Assembly (NCBI RefSeq): GCF_025151215.1
Contig: NZ_CP102286.1
Location: forward strand, 3,782,001 to 3,846,000
Source of the DNA: Parabacteroides merdae ATCC 43184
GTDB lineage: Bacteria; Bacteroidota; Bacteroidia; Bacteroidales; Tannerellaceae
Reading direction: 5' to 3'
DNA length: 64,000 nucleotides
How positions within the stretch are numbered: position 1 is the stretch's first letter; each line of letters starts with the position of its first letter. The position numbers and the translations under genes are program-made. The notes beneath the pieces were generated by a model, which saw only the letters and a list, made by a program, of their open reading frames with translations, had not been told where the DNA came from and ran no database searches. Of this stretch, positions 28,304 to 37,493 are shown one piece after another.

Positions 28304-30535
28304 TTAATCCTGACGTTCGCGGCGAGGACCACGGTCTCCACGATCCTGACGGGGGCCACGGTCTCCACGTTCCGATCTCGGACCACGTTCTGGTCTCGGC
28401 GGGCGTTCTTCGTAACCTTCTGGTTTCGGCAGCAGCACTTTGTGGGATAATTTGAATTTACCAGTCTTGGCATCGATGTCTACCAACTTGACGCTGATAG
28501 TGTCGCCTTCTTTCAAACCTGCCTGTTCAACTGTTTCCAGACGTTTCCAGTCGATTTCGGAAATGTGGAGCAAACCGTCTTTACCCGGCATGAATTCAAC
28601 GAATGCACCGTAAGGCATGATAGAAGAAATCTTTCCTTCGTAGATTTCGCCGATTTCGGGAACGGCAACGATAGCTTTGATGGAGCGGATAGCGGCATCG
28701 ATTGTTGCTTTATTCGTTCCGGAAATTTCGATTTTACCCACTCCGTCTTCTTCTTCAATTGTAATAACGGCACCTGTCTTTTCCTGAATACCTTGGATGA
28801 TCTTGCCGCCCGGGCCGATTACCGCACCGATAAATTCTTTACCGATTGTCATCGTTTCGATTCTCGGAGCATGAGGTTTCAGATCCGGACGAACTTCTGG
28901 CTGAGCTTCCATTATCTTGCCCAGAATGTGCATACGGCCTTCTTTTGCCTGTGCCAATGCGTTTTCAAGAATTTCGTATGACAGACCGTCTACCTTGATA
29001 TCCATCTGAGTGGCAGTGATACCGTCTTTTGTTCCTGTTACCTTGAAGTCCATATCGCCCAAATGGTCTTCGTCTCCTAAGATATCGGACAGGATAGCGT
29101 AGTTCTGGCCTTTGTTTTCAGAGATCAGCCCCATTGCGATACCGGATACCGGCTTCTTCATCGGAACACCTGCGTCTCTCAATGCCAGCGTTCCGGCACA
29201 TACGGTTGCCATTGAAGAAGAACCGTTAGACTCTAAGATATCGGAAATCACACGTACCACATAAGGATAATCTGTCGGGATCATCCGTTTCAATGCACGA
29301 TGAGCCAGGTTTCCGTGACCGATTTCACGACGTCCCACACCGCGAGAAGCTTTTGCTTCGCCAGTAGAGAACGGAGGGAAGTTATAATGTAATAGGAAAC
29401 GTTCTTTTCCGTGGTTCAGTACATCGTCGATCATCTTTTCATCGGCTTTTGTACCTAAGGTAACAGTCGAAAGCGACTGTGTTTCGCCACGCGTGAAGAT
29501 TGCAGAACCATGAGGACCTGGCAGGCAGTCTGTTTCGATCCAGATCGGACGGATTTCAGTAGTCTTACGACCATCCAGACGCTTCCCTTCGTCCAGGATA
29601 GCGCGGCGCATCGCTTCTTTTTCTACATCGTGGTAATAGCGGCCGATCATTTCAACTTTCTCGTCTGTCAATTCTTCTTCTGAAAACTGAGCTTTATACT
29701 CTTCGACAACTGCTTCGAATGCTTCGGCACGCTGATGTTTGTCGGTGCCGGAGGTTGCAACGGCGTATGCCTTTGCATAACATTTTTCGTGTACATCTTT
29801 GCGCAGTTCGTCATCATTGACTTCGTGGCAGTATTCGCGTTTAACCAGTTTACCGCAAGCTTCGGATAGTTCAAGCTGTGCCTGGCACTGTACTTTGATT
29901 GCTTCGTGTGCTACTTTGATCGCTTCCAGCATTTCTGATTCTTGAACTTCATCCATTTCGCCTTCCACCATCATGATGTTGTCAAGTGTAGCACCCACCA
30001 TAATATCAATATCTGCTTTTTCCAATTCAGAGAACGTGGGGTTGACTACGTACTTGCCATCGATGCGTGCGACGCGGCATTCGGAGATCGGTCCGTTGAA
30101 AGGAATATCTGATACGGCCAATGCGGCTGAAGCAGCCAGTCCGGCAAGTGCATCCGGCATGTCTTCACCGTCTGCGGAGAATAATATAACGTTTACATAT
30201 ACTTCGGCATGGTAATTGTCAGGGAAAAGAGGGCGGAGGGCACGGTCGACCAAACGAGAAGTCAAGATTTCGTAGTCGGAAGCTTTACCTTCTCTTTTTG
30301 TAAAACCGCCAGGAAAACGGCCAAATGCCGAGAATTTTTCTTTGTACTCTACTTGTAACGGCATGAAGTCAACACCCGGGTTTGCATCTTTAGCGGCACA
30401 AACAGTAGCCAGCAACACGGTGTTGCCCATACGTACGGTAACTGCACCGTCCGCCTGTTTCGCCAATTTCCCGGTTTCGATGGTGATGGTTCTTCCATCA
30501 GCCAATTCGATCGTCTTGTTAATTGGATTAAGCAT
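28304..30535 (-). CDS. pnp: Polyribonucleotide nucleotidyltransferase (PNPase)
   Basis: The 743-residue enzyme degrades RNA 3' to 5' by phosphorolysis. Two RNase PH-like domains are visible (N-terminal [46 protein letters not shown]; second [18 protein letters not shown]), then a KH domain ([29 protein letters not shown], about 565-630) and an S1 domain ([30 protein letters not shown], about 635-705). The last 30 residues are an Arg/Gly/Asp-rich tail with repeated GDRGP words, common in Bacteroidota and probably RNA-binding. A -7-like TACATTTG is at 30579-30572, about 37 bases before the start. Confidence 0.96.
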   Translation of the reverse strand: MLNPINKTIELADGRTITIETGKLAKQADGAVTVRMGNTVLLATVCAAKDANPGVDFMPLQVEYKEKFSAFGRFPGGFTKREGKASDYEILTSRLVDRALRPLFPDNYHAEVYVNVILFSADGEDMPDALAGLAASAALAVSDIPFNGPISECRVARIDGKYVVNPTFSELEKADIDIMVGATLDNIMMVEGEMDEVQESEMLEAIKVAHEAIKVQCQAQLELSEACGKLVKREYCHEVNDDELRKDVHEKCYAKAYAVATSGTDKHQRAEAFEAVVEEYKAQFSEEELTDEKVEMIGRYYHDVEKEAMRRAILDEGKRLDGRKTTEIRPIWIETDCLPGPHGSAIFTRGETQSLSTVTLGTKADEKMIDDVLNHGKERFLLHYNFPPFSTGEAKASRGVGRREIGHGNLAHRALKRMIPTDYPYVVRVISDILESNGSSSMATVCAGTLALRDAGVPMKKPVSGIAMGLISENKGQNYAILSDILGDEDHLGDMDFKVTGTKDGITATQMDIKVDGLSYEILENALAQAKEGRMHILGKIMEAQPEVRPDLKPHAPRIETMTIGKEFIGAVIGPGGKIIQGIQEKTGAVITIEEEDGVGKIEISGTNKATIDAAIRSIKAIVAVPEIGEIYEGKISSIMPYGAFVEFMPGKDGLLHISEIDWKRLETVEQAGLKEGDTISVKLVDIDAKTGKFKLSHKVLLPKPEGYEERPPRPERGPRSERGDRGPRQDRGDRGPRRERQD

Positions 30536-30695
30536 AATCTTTTTCTTATTTTTCTATCTGTAAAATTGGTGCAAATGTAATGAAAGTTTGTCTGTAAACA
30601 TGTGAAAATGAAAATAAAAAACATGAGAAAAGCTCTTTTTTATAAAAATAGCGGGAAGATTTAGCGAATAATGGTGCCACAATTGTAAATTAATG

Positions 30696-30703
30696 TATAT
30701 TTG
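30696..30703 (+). promoter_or_regulatory. -7 element for the thioredoxin-like lipoprotein gene
   Basis: TATATTTG matches TAnnTTTG. It overlaps the upstream possible start codon at 30701, which therefore cannot be the translation start. Confidence 0.5.
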
Positions 30704-30730
30704 CAGCGGATTAAAACAAGAAGTAAAGAT

Positions 30731-31891
30731 ATGATGAAACAAATATCCACACGACTGTTGACTGTTTTAGGACTGTGCATGTTCTTTCTCTCAGCTTGTA
30801 ACAACTCCTCGGATTTCACTGTGAAGGGAGTCGTGGCTGGGGCTGATGGTCAGCTTATGTATTTGGAAAATGTCGGAATCTCTAATGTGGTGACACTCGA
30901 TTCCATCAAGCTAGCTCCCGGCGGGAAGTTCAAGTTTACGGAAAAGCGTCCTGAGTATCCGGATTTTTATCGTTTGCGTCTGAACAATCAGCTGATCAAT
31001 TTCGCGGTCGATTCGACCGAAACCATATCCTTCGTCGCTGATGCTGGTACTTTCGCGACTTCTTATTCTGTGGAAGGGTCTGAAAACTCAAAGGCGATAA
31101 AGGCGATCACTTTGGCACAACTGGATGCAAACCAGGCTATCAGCCGTCTACGGAAGGAATATGAGGATAAGATGATTTCAGATACGACCTACCGTATGAA
31201 GGTTTTGGCTGCTGCCGATGCCTATAAAGAAGTCGCTCGGAAATATATTTATTCGGCGCCGATGTCCACAGCCGCCTATTTCGCTTTGTTCCAGCAGATC
31301 GATGGCTTGTTGTTCTTTGATTTGTATGACAGGAAAGATGTCAAGGCATATGGGGCGGTTGCGACCAGCTACAATCATACTTATCCGGAAAGTCCGCGTT
31401 CGAAGCATTTGTACAATCTGACATTGCAATCCATGAAGGTCTTGCGTGCGCAACGTCCTGTCGATTACAGCAATGTGGAAACAAAAGAAATTTCATTCCT
31501 TGATATCGAATTGCCGGATGTTCGGGGTGAAGTGGTAAAACTGTCTACGGTTGCTCCCGGCAAGGTGGTGTTGATAAACTTTACGGCTTATCAGACGGAA
31601 TGGTCGCCGGCTTTGAATATGGCATTGGGTGAATTGTACACAAAATACCATGACCAAGGACTTGAAATTTATCAGGTGTCGTTGGATAGTGATTTCCATT
31701 TCTGGAGAAACGGGGCCTCTAATTTGCCGTGGGTTACTGTCCACGATCCGCAGTCTGTTTATTCGCAGGTGGCAGGTTTGTACAATGTAAAACAATTGCC
31801 CGCTCTTTTCATCCTCGATCGCAAAGGAAACTTGGTTAAGCGTGTCGAAGACGTGAAGAAACTGGAAGCAGACGTAAAAGCAGTACTTTGA
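30731..31891 (+). CDS. Thioredoxin-fold lipoprotein (TlpA/DUF4369 type) without the CxxC motif
   Basis: About 386 residues from MMKQIS (30731; the second Met at 30734 is equally possible). The lipoprotein signal ends FLSAC (Cys23). Residues about 25-130 match DUF4369 (FTVKGVVAGADGQLMYLENV, LDSIKLAPGGKFKF). The C-terminal 140 residues are a TlpA/AhpC-like thioredoxin domain with GKVVLINFTAY, cis-Pro in VKQLPALFILD and YQVSLD. Where TlpA proteins have WCxxC, this one has QTEWSP, so both redox cysteines are absent. It cannot act as a disulphide reductase by the usual mechanism; a binding or sensing role is inference. Confidence 0.78.
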   Translation: MMKQISTRLLTVLGLCMFFLSACNNSSDFTVKGVVAGADGQLMYLENVGISNVVTLDSIKLAPGGKFKFTEKRPEYPDFYRLRLNNQLINFAVDSTETISFVADAGTFATSYSVEGSENSKAIKAITLAQLDANQAISRLRKEYEDKMISDTTYRMKVLAAADAYKEVARKYIYSAPMSTAAYFALFQQIDGLLFFDLYDRKDVKAYGAVATSYNHTYPESPRSKHLYNLTLQSMKVLRAQRPVDYSNVETKEISFLDIELPDVRGEVVKLSTVAPGKVVLINFTAYQTEWSPALNMALGELYTKYHDQGLEIYQVSLDSDFHFWRNGASNLPWVTVHDPQSVYSQVAGLYNVKQLPALFILDRKGNLVKRVEDVKKLEADVKAVL

Positions 31892-31967
31892 TTTGTGAAT
31901 TATAATTTATACGTTGATGAAATCATAATTCATAGGTCCTAACATGTTGTAAAGCACTTCAAAAGGA

Positions 31968-31999
31968 TTTGCGTTCTTAAAAAAGATCGTTTATCTTTG
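31968..31999 (+). promoter_or_regulatory. Promoter of greA
   Basis: TTTG (31968-31971), 20 bases and TATCTTTG (31992-31999) form a good Bacteroidota promoter. The start of transcription would be near 32005, giving a leader of about 105 bases that contains the terminator hairpin below. Confidence 0.75.
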
Positions 32000-32025
32000 C
32001 AAAGTCTAAAAATACAGAGAAAGAG

Positions 32026-32062
32026 GAGTTCCGGCCAAGCAGTTGGTCGGGATTCTTTTTTT
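32026..32062 (+). terminator. Intrinsic terminator inside the greA leader (attenuator candidate)
   Basis: GAGTTCCGGCCAA (32026-32038) pairs over 13 positions, including G-U pairs, with TTGGTCGGGATTC (32043-32055) across a GCAG loop, followed by seven T. It lies between the greA promoter and the greA ATG at 32112, so most transcripts should stop after about 55-60 bases unless read-through is controlled. It could also serve as terminator for the upstream gene. Confidence 0.75.
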
Positions 32063-32111
32063 ATTATGCAATAATCAATAATAACATTTTAAATAAATAG
32101 GAGGATTTAGT

Positions 32112-32582
32112 ATGGCAGTGAGCTATATGACGAAAGATGGCTATGATAAGATTTTAGCTGAAATCAATTATCTGGAAACAGTGAAACGTCCGGAAATATC
32201 TGCCCAGATTGCAGAGGCCCGTGACAAAGGTGATTTGTCTGAAAATGCTGAGTATGACGCAGCAAAGGAAGCACAGGGCATAATGGAAGCAAAGCTTTCC
32301 CAGTTGAAGGGCTTGATTTCAAATGCCCGCCTGATAGACGAAACCCGTGTTCAAACAGATGAAGTCCAGATCCTGAACAAGGTTAAGATCAAGAACACAA
32401 AGAACAATGCAGTCATGACGTATACTCTGGTCTCAGATTCGGAAGCAAACCTGAAAGAAGGCAAGATTGCGGTCAGTACTCCGATTGCGCAGGGGCTGAT
32501 GGGAAAAAAGGTCGGTGACATTGTGGAAATCAAAGTCCCATCCGGCATGATGAGCTTTGAAATTATGGATATATCGATTTAA
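32112..32582 (+). CDS. greA: Transcription elongation factor GreA
   Basis: The 156-residue factor binds the secondary channel of RNA polymerase and restarts backtracked complexes by transcript cleavage. The N-terminal coiled coil carries KRPEISAQIAEARDKGDLSENAEYDAAKEAQG with the acidic tip (DLSENAEYDAAK). The C-terminal FKBP-like domain ends with STPIAQGLMGKKVGDIVEIKVP. AGGAGG stands 9 bases before the ATG. The HIT gene follows after 12 bases. Confidence 0.95.
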   Translation: MAVSYMTKDGYDKILAEINYLETVKRPEISAQIAEARDKGDLSENAEYDAAKEAQGIMEAKLSQLKGLISNARLIDETRVQTDEVQILNKVKIKNTKNNAVMTYTLVSDSEANLKEGKIAVSTPIAQGLMGKKVGDIVEIKVPSGMMSFEIMDISI

Positions 32583-32594
32583 TAATATAACATT

Positions 32595-32990
32595 ATGGCA
32601 TCAATATTCAGTAGAATTGTGGCAGGTGAGATCCCTTGTCATAAAGTGGCGGAAAACGAAGAATTCTTTGCTTTTCTGGACATTAATCCGGTTGCTGTCG
32701 GTCATACGTTGGTGATTCCGAAAAAAGAAATCGATTATATTTTCGACATAGAAGATCCCATGCTTGGACGTATGATGGCATTTGCCAAACGGGTGGCTCG
32801 TGCACAAGAAGCTGTTATACCTTGCAAACGGGTAGGTTTGGCAGTTATGGGACTGGAAGTTCCTCATGCGCATATTCATTTAATTCCGATCCAGAAGGAG
32901 TCTGATATGTATTTTGGCGGAAAGAAAATGGAGGTTACTCAGGACGTGCTCGCAGACACCGCTGCACGGATAAGAAATGCCTTTAAATAA
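32595..32990 (+). CDS. HIT-family nucleotide hydrolase (HINT-like)
   Basis: The 131-residue protein begins IFSRIVAGEIPCHKV and has the histidine triad HAHIHLIP near residues 95-102, the catalytic site for hydrolysis of nucleoside phosphoramidates and related AMP derivatives. Length and sequence are typical of bacterial HINT proteins. It is cotranscribed with greA and followed by two terminator hairpins. Confidence 0.92.
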   Translation: MASIFSRIVAGEIPCHKVAENEEFFAFLDINPVAVGHTLVIPKKEIDYIFDIEDPMLGRMMAFAKRVARAQEAVIPCKRVGLAVMGLEVPHAHIHLIPIQKESDMYFGGKKMEVTQDVLADTAARIRNAFK

Positions 32991-33034
32991 ATGAGGTAAA
33001 GTCTTTTTTGGTAAAAAACTTTATGTATATTTGT

Positions 33035-33086
33035 AACCGCTTCTTCCTCTGTATGACAATATTGAGAGGAAGAAAGCGGTTTTTTA
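33035..33086 (+). terminator. Terminator of greA-HIT
   Basis: AACCGCTTCTTCCTCT (33035-33050) pairs with AGAGGAAGAAAGCGGTT (33065-33081) with one bulged base, and a T run follows. TATATTTG at 33026-33033 stands directly before it. Confidence 0.85.
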
Positions 33087-33131
33087 TAAAGATTCATTAG
33101 TGGTTTTTACTCATAAATTTGTTAACCTTAG

Positions 33132-33171
33132 AAGAAAGGCCCCCCTTGTGAAAGGACGGCCTTCTTTTTTT
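33132..33171 (+). terminator. Second hairpin with T run, same strand
   Basis: AAGAAAGGCC pairs with GGCCTTCTT (one bulge) across a 16-base loop and is followed by TTTTTT. It lies about 50 bases after the first terminator, although no + strand gene lies between. TAAATTTG at 33114-33121 precedes it by 10 bases. Confidence 0.7.
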
Positions 33172-33211
33172 AACACACAATTATTGTTATACGCAATTTT
33201 ATTTGGGGTTT

Positions 33212-33943
33212 TTAATCAACTTTGGTTATGGAACCGCTCCCGATAATGCTCTTTTCCTTTATGTTCGGATTTCCTTTGTATCGGATAGTCCCGCTCCCGG
33301 CTATTTTGGTGGATATTGCCTTGTTTGCGGTGATTTCGATATGGGTGCTTCCGGCCGCTTTGCAAGTAAGTTCTTCTGTCTCCAGACCGAACGCTTTGAT
33401 CTTGCTGCTACCGGCGCTTTTAATATTCATCTTTTCTGTTTTACCGCTTAGAGAGACAGTGCCGCTACCCGCGATTTCGCAATCTAAACGGGTGATGGCA
33501 ATGGAATCGGCTTTTATAGTTCCTCCTCCTGCAAATCTAATTTCCAGTTTTTTGCCGTTGAGACCTTTGCCTAAATCACAATTGCCTCCGCCTGCCATTT
33601 TGAACTCTTTCAGTGCAGTCGAGTTGGTTATCACGATAAAGCGGGTGGGGTTGATTCCGGTATGCCTATTTTTGGGGCGGACAACCAACACTTTGCTATC
33701 GGTATTGATATCCAGAAGATCCATGATATTTTGGTCTGTCTCGACTTTCAGATAGGGAACGTCATCCGATTGCATATATTTGAAGTCGACGTTTTCTCCC
33801 TCGATTTGTATCTCGTCGTAATCCTTTATCGGGATTTCCTTGCTTACGACATTGCCGTCACCGGAAACCTTGTTTATATGGCAGGAGCATAAAAGCCCTG
33901 CTATGAGTATGAGTACCAGTATGAATGAATATGATTTTTTCAT
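33212..33943 (-). CDS. DUF2807 (GIN-domain) lipoprotein
   Basis: The product is 243 residues from MKKSYSF at 33943; the open frame continues to 34180, but the extra text overlaps the PspC gene and has no signal peptide. The lipoprotein signal ends LLCSC (Cys21). The rest is the DUF2807 beta-helix of Bacteroidota head-GIN proteins (KDYDEIQIEGE, SGKTEKMNIKSAGSSKIKAFGLETEELTCKAAGSTHIE, ISTKIAGSGTIRYKGNP) with repeated AGSGT/GSGS turns. Its function is unknown, often tied to envelope stress. It is third gene of the PadR-PspC operon, 20 bases after PspC. Confidence 0.87.
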   Translation of the reverse strand: MKKSYSFILVLILIAGLLCSCHINKVSGDGNVVSKEIPIKDYDEIQIEGENVDFKYMQSDDVPYLKVETDQNIMDLLDINTDSKVLVVRPKNRHTGINPTRFIVITNSTALKEFKMAGGGNCDLGKGLNGKKLEIRFAGGGTIKADSIAITRLDCEIAGSGTVSLSGKTEKMNIKSAGSSKIKAFGLETEELTCKAAGSTHIEITANKAISTKIAGSGTIRYKGNPNIKEKSIIGSGSITKVD

Positions 33944-33963
33944 GATTCTGTTGTTTTTATAGA

Positions 33964-35055
33964 TTATATATTGAAGAAGTTGTACCAGGGCAATGTGCTC
34001 CATCCGTTTATTCCGGTCTGGTAGAAGTAGATGACGCACAGCACTACGGATACTAACCATAAGATCAGCAACGTCCATTTGGCCGTATTGGGCAATGGCT
34101 TGGCTTTGAATAGTTGCATGCAGATTGCATATACCAGGGCAAAAATAGGAATTCCAATCAGTAGAATGAATCCGATGCATCCCATGATGGCCAATGAAAT
34201 AGGTGCTCCCGCTATCAGGTTGGCCCCGAACGGCGACAATTGATATAGGAAGCCTGTGCCTCCGGCAATAAGGGCAAAGGTGACGACGACCAATATAAAG
34301 GCAACGAGCAATAATGGCGGTAGCAGGATGATTCCGATCAGTATGGCCAGGAATTTGAGGATGAAGCCTACCACACCGACAAACAAGTCCGCCAGTTTTT
34401 GCAGAAAGCTTCTCGGTTTGTCGGAACTCATATAATCATTTACATTATTGCTGACCTTCTCGAAGCCATCCGTAACTGTTTTGCCTATGTTTTCGAGGGT
34501 GACGCTTTGTCCGCGCATCATCAGCTTGTCGGCTGCGGTCCGGGCCAACGGCATTACCAGCCATAGTATAAGGTATAAGATGATGATCGGTGCATAAGGA
34601 ATAAAAAGCAGGATGATCATAGCAAGGCGTACAGCCGTCACGTCCCATCCCATATAAGCGGCGATACCACCGGCTACACCTCCCAATACCCGGTTGTCCG
34701 GATCGCGCATCAGCTTTTTCGGGCCTCTGGGAATCTCTTCTTCCTGAAAAGCTTGTGTCCTGGCTTCTTCCTTATATTCTTTTTCTTCTTCACCTTCAAA
34801 CAATTCTTCCGGCTTGCCCATACGCTTGATTACTTCTTCGACATGTTCGATTGTGATCACTTCGTAGCCCAGTCGAACCCGCTCGTTGAATAGTTCGGAG
34901 ATACGCATTTCAAAATCGTTCATAATCTCTTCCGAACCTTCTTCCTTGCGGAAGTGGATGCGGAGGTTTGCTAGATATTTATCGAGTAGTTGATATGCAT
35001 CTTCGTCAATGTGGAAAACCGTTCCTCCCAAATTAACTGTCAGTGTCTTCTTCAT
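33964..35055 (-). CDS. PspC-domain membrane protein
   Basis: The 363-residue protein starts with a soluble N-terminal domain (1-115; KTLTVNLGGTVFHIDEDAYQ, ending in a charged stretch), then a PspC domain (RDPDNRVLGGVAGGIAAYMG at about 117-136 and its transmembrane helix). Several more hydrophobic segments follow to the C-terminus. PspC proteins belong to phage-shock-like envelope stress responses; here the partner genes are a PadR regulator and a GIN-domain lipoprotein, the usual Bacteroidota arrangement. It starts 12 bases after padR. Confidence 0.9.
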   Translation of the reverse strand: MKKTLTVNLGGTVFHIDEDAYQLLDKYLANLRIHFRKEEGSEEIMNDFEMRISELFNERVRLGYEVITIEHVEEVIKRMGKPEELFEGEEEKEYKEEARTQAFQEEEIPRGPKKLMRDPDNRVLGGVAGGIAAYMGWDVTAVRLAMIILLFIPYAPIIILYLILWLVMPLARTAADKLMMRGQSVTLENIGKTVTDGFEKVSNNVNDYMSSDKPRSFLQKLADLFVGVVGFILKFLAILIGIILLPPLLLVAFILVVVTFALIAGGTGFLYQLSPFGANLIAGAPISLAIMGCIGFILLIGIPIFALVYAICMQLFKAKPLPNTAKWTLLILWLVSVVLCVIYFYQTGINGWSTLPWYNFFNI

Positions 35056-35067
35056 TGTTTTCTGATT

Positions 35068-35394
35068 TTAATTGTTTCTGATGTGGTTTATTGTATCATT
35101 CAGTTCCTGCCAGGATGTTTCCAGCTCTCCAAGAAATTCTTCTCCCTTCGGGGTGAGCTGGTAATACTTGCGAGGCGGTCCTTGAGTAGATTCTATCCAC
35201 TGGTAGCTTAACAATTCGCTGTTCTTTAGTCTTGTTAACAGAGGATATAGGGTACCTTCCACTACAATCAATTTAGCTTCCTGTAACTTCTGGATAATGT
35301 CAGAGGTGTACGCCGGCTCTTTTTTGAGAAGCAATAGAATACAATATTCCAATGTTCCCTTTCTCATTTGTGATTTTACGTTCTCTGCATTCAT
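35068..35394 (-). CDS. PadR-family transcriptional regulator
   Basis: The 108-residue winged-helix repressor shows the PadR pattern: GTLEYCILLLLKKEPAYTSDIIQKL, VVEGTLYPLLTRLKNSELL, PPRKYYQLTPKGEEFL and a short C-terminal dimer helix. It is first gene of the operon with PspC and the DUF2807 lipoprotein and probably represses it. An inverted repeat within its promoter is a candidate operator. Confidence 0.92.
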   Translation of the reverse strand: MNAENVKSQMRKGTLEYCILLLLKKEPAYTSDIIQKLQEAKLIVVEGTLYPLLTRLKNSELLSYQWIESTQGPPRKYYQLTPKGEEFLGELETSWQELNDTINHIRNN

Positions 35395-35414
35395 TTTTAT
35401 TTTGTTTTACGCTA

Positions 35415-35450
35415 CAAATATATGCATTGCCTGTGTACTATGCAATACAT
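35415..35450 (-). promoter_or_regulatory. padR operon promoter with overlapping inverted repeat
   Basis: On the - strand TATATTTG (35422-35415) is the -7 element and ATTG (35446-35443) a -33 element, 20 bases apart. Between and over them lies an inverted repeat, ATGCATTGC (35422-35430) and GCAATACAT (35442-35450) with one mismatch and an 11-base spacer. Its position would block RNA polymerase, and the ATG/CAT arms resemble PadR sites in general. Confidence 0.55.
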
Positions 35451-35548
35451 ACTACTATGTTTATCCTAATTTAACATTAATATTGCACAAATCCGGCACT
35501 TTTGTGTAAAAAAGGGGCTAATCTCGTGACAAATAGAATAGAAAACCG

Positions 35549-35556
35549 TACTTTTG
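35549..35556 (+). promoter_or_regulatory. -7 element for the acyl-CoA ligase gene
   Basis: TACTTTTG fits TAnnTTTG and lies 26 bases before the ATG at 35582. The upstream element is not well matched. Confidence 0.45.
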
Positions 35557-35581
35557 CAACATCAATTCAAAACAAAGAATT

Positions 35582-37417
35582 ATGATTTACTACCATTATG
35601 CCGAGTTGGTTCATCGACAGGCAGAAAAATATGGCTCCCGTACCGCATTGAAATATCGTGATAATGCAACCGGGAAATGGTTAAAAATATCTTGGAAGGA
35701 ATTTTCTGAAAAAGTTATGCTTACGGCCAAGGCAATGGCCGAATTCGGGATAGAAGTACAGGATAATATCGGGGTTTATTCACAGAATATGCCGCAATGC
35801 TTTTATACGGATTTCGGGGCATATGCGAACCGTGTGGTTTCTATTCCGATGTACGCAACGAATTCTCCGGGGCAGATCGAGTATATAATCAATGATGCTC
35901 ATATACATACTTTGTTTGTCGGCGAGCAGTTGCAGTACAATAATGCATTCAAGGTGCAGAAAGAATCTCAATACCTGAAGCGCCTGGTGGTGTTTGATCC
36001 GGCTGTCAAGTTGAACCCGGAAGACAAGACCTCGATTTATTTTGACGATTTTTTGCGGCTGGGCGATAATGCGCATGCCGAGACAACGGTAAAGATCCGT
36101 ACGAACGAGGCGGTGCCGGAAGACTTGGCTACCATAATATATACTTCCGGGACGACCGGAGAATCCAAAGGTGTCATGCTCCATCATTCCAATTATTTGG
36201 AAGCCATGCGTATCCATGACATCCGCCTCCCGATGGTGACGGATAAAGATCTTTCTATGTGTTTCTTACCACTGACTCATATTTTTGAAAAAGCGTGGTC
36301 TTACTATTGCCTGCATAAGGGAGTGACGATTGCGATCAACCAGGATCCTAAAATGATTCAGAAGACATTGCCGGAGGTACACCCTACATTGATGTGCAAC
36401 GTCCCTCGGTTCTGGGAGAAGGTATATGCCGGCGTGCATGAAAAGATCAACTCGTCATCTTCTACCATGAAGAAAATCTTTTTGGATGCCATCGAGACCG
36501 GGCGCAAGTATAACTTGGAATATAAAAATAAGAGCATCCCGGCTCCTTTCGGGTTGAAATTGAAGTTCGAAATGTATAATAAGACTGTTTTCAATTTGCT
36601 GAAACGGGTGTTGGGGATCGAACGCGGTCGTTTTTTTCCGGTGGCCGGTGCGCCGCTCTCGGATACGGTCAATGAATTTTTGCAGTCTGTTAATATCCCT
36701 ATTGTGTATGGTTACGGTTTGAGCGAGACGACAGCAACCGTCTGCTTCTATCCTGAAATCGGATTTCAGTTCGGTTCGATCGGAGAAGTCATGCCAGATG
36801 TACAGGTACGGATTGATCCGGAGAATAGCGAAATTCTGGTAAAAGGCAAGACTGTGATGTCCGGTTATTATAATAAGCCGGCCGAAAATGAAAAGGCGTT
36901 TACGGAAGATGGTTATTTTCGTACAGGAGATGCCGGAAGGATGGAAGGGAACACGTTGTTCTTTACTGAACGTATCAAGGACTTATATAAGACATCGAAC
37001 GGCAAATACATCGCTCCGCAAGCGATTGAAATGGTTATGAGCGGCGATCAGTATATCGAACAGATTGCTGTTATCGGTGACCAGCGTAAGTTTGTCAGCG
37101 CGTTGATTGTTCCCGCTTATCCATTACTGGAAAAGTATGCCGAAGAAAAGGGGCTGGCTGTCGGTAGCCGGGAAGAACTTGTCCGGAATAAGGAAATCCT
37201 TCGCCTGATCGAGACACATATTGAGGAAAACCAGAAGAACTTGGCTTCTTATGAGAAGATCAAGCGTTTCACCTTGTTGTCCGAACCTTTTACGATGGGG
37301 TCTGAACTGACGGATACACTTAAGCTCCGTCGTTCTGTCATTCTGAAGAAATACGCAGATCCGATCGAAAAGATGTACGAAGAAGCTTCGAATATGTGGG
37401 GTAGTAATCCGGTTTAG
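35582..37417 (+). CDS. Long-chain fatty-acid--CoA ligase (AMP-forming)
   Basis: The 611-residue enzyme activates fatty acids with ATP and CoA. The AMP-binding P-loop is IIYTSGTTGESKG at 185-197; further motifs are YGLSETTA (about 380), YFRTGDAG and the lysine-bearing hinge KTSNGKYIAPQAIE. The N-terminal YYHYAELVHRQAEKYG and overall length fit the FadD15-like Bacteroidota group. It is monocistronic; prfB follows with its own promoter. Confidence 0.92.
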   Translation: MIYYHYAELVHRQAEKYGSRTALKYRDNATGKWLKISWKEFSEKVMLTAKAMAEFGIEVQDNIGVYSQNMPQCFYTDFGAYANRVVSIPMYATNSPGQIEYIINDAHIHTLFVGEQLQYNNAFKVQKESQYLKRLVVFDPAVKLNPEDKTSIYFDDFLRLGDNAHAETTVKIRTNEAVPEDLATIIYTSGTTGESKGVMLHHSNYLEAMRIHDIRLPMVTDKDLSMCFLPLTHIFEKAWSYYCLHKGVTIAINQDPKMIQKTLPEVHPTLMCNVPRFWEKVYAGVHEKINSSSSTMKKIFLDAIETGRKYNLEYKNKSIPAPFGLKLKFEMYNKTVFNLLKRVLGIERGRFFPVAGAPLSDTVNEFLQSVNIPIVYGYGLSETTATVCFYPEIGFQFGSIGEVMPDVQVRIDPENSEILVKGKTVMSGYYNKPAENEKAFTEDGYFRTGDAGRMEGNTLFFTERIKDLYKTSNGKYIAPQAIEMVMSGDQYIEQIAVIGDQRKFVSALIVPAYPLLEKYAEEKGLAVGSREELVRNKEILRLIETHIEENQKNLASYEKIKRFTLLSEPFTMGSELTDTLKLRRSVILKKYADPIEKMYEEASNMWGSNPV

Positions 37418-37435
37418 ATGGGGTAGCTGTGACAT

Positions 37436-37465
37436 TTTGATAGTCAGGAAAATTGAGTATCTTTG
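37436..37465 (+). promoter_or_regulatory. Promoter of prfB
   Basis: TTTG (37436-37439), 18 bases and TATCTTTG (37458-37465) lie 28 bases before the ATG at 37494. Confidence 0.65.
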
Positions 37466-37493
37466 CGGGACAAATTTAAAAACAAGAATTTTT

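Noticed and set aside
33944..34180. N-terminal extension of the DUF2807 lipoprotein
   Set aside because: It would bury the lipoprotein signal inside the protein and overlap the PspC gene.
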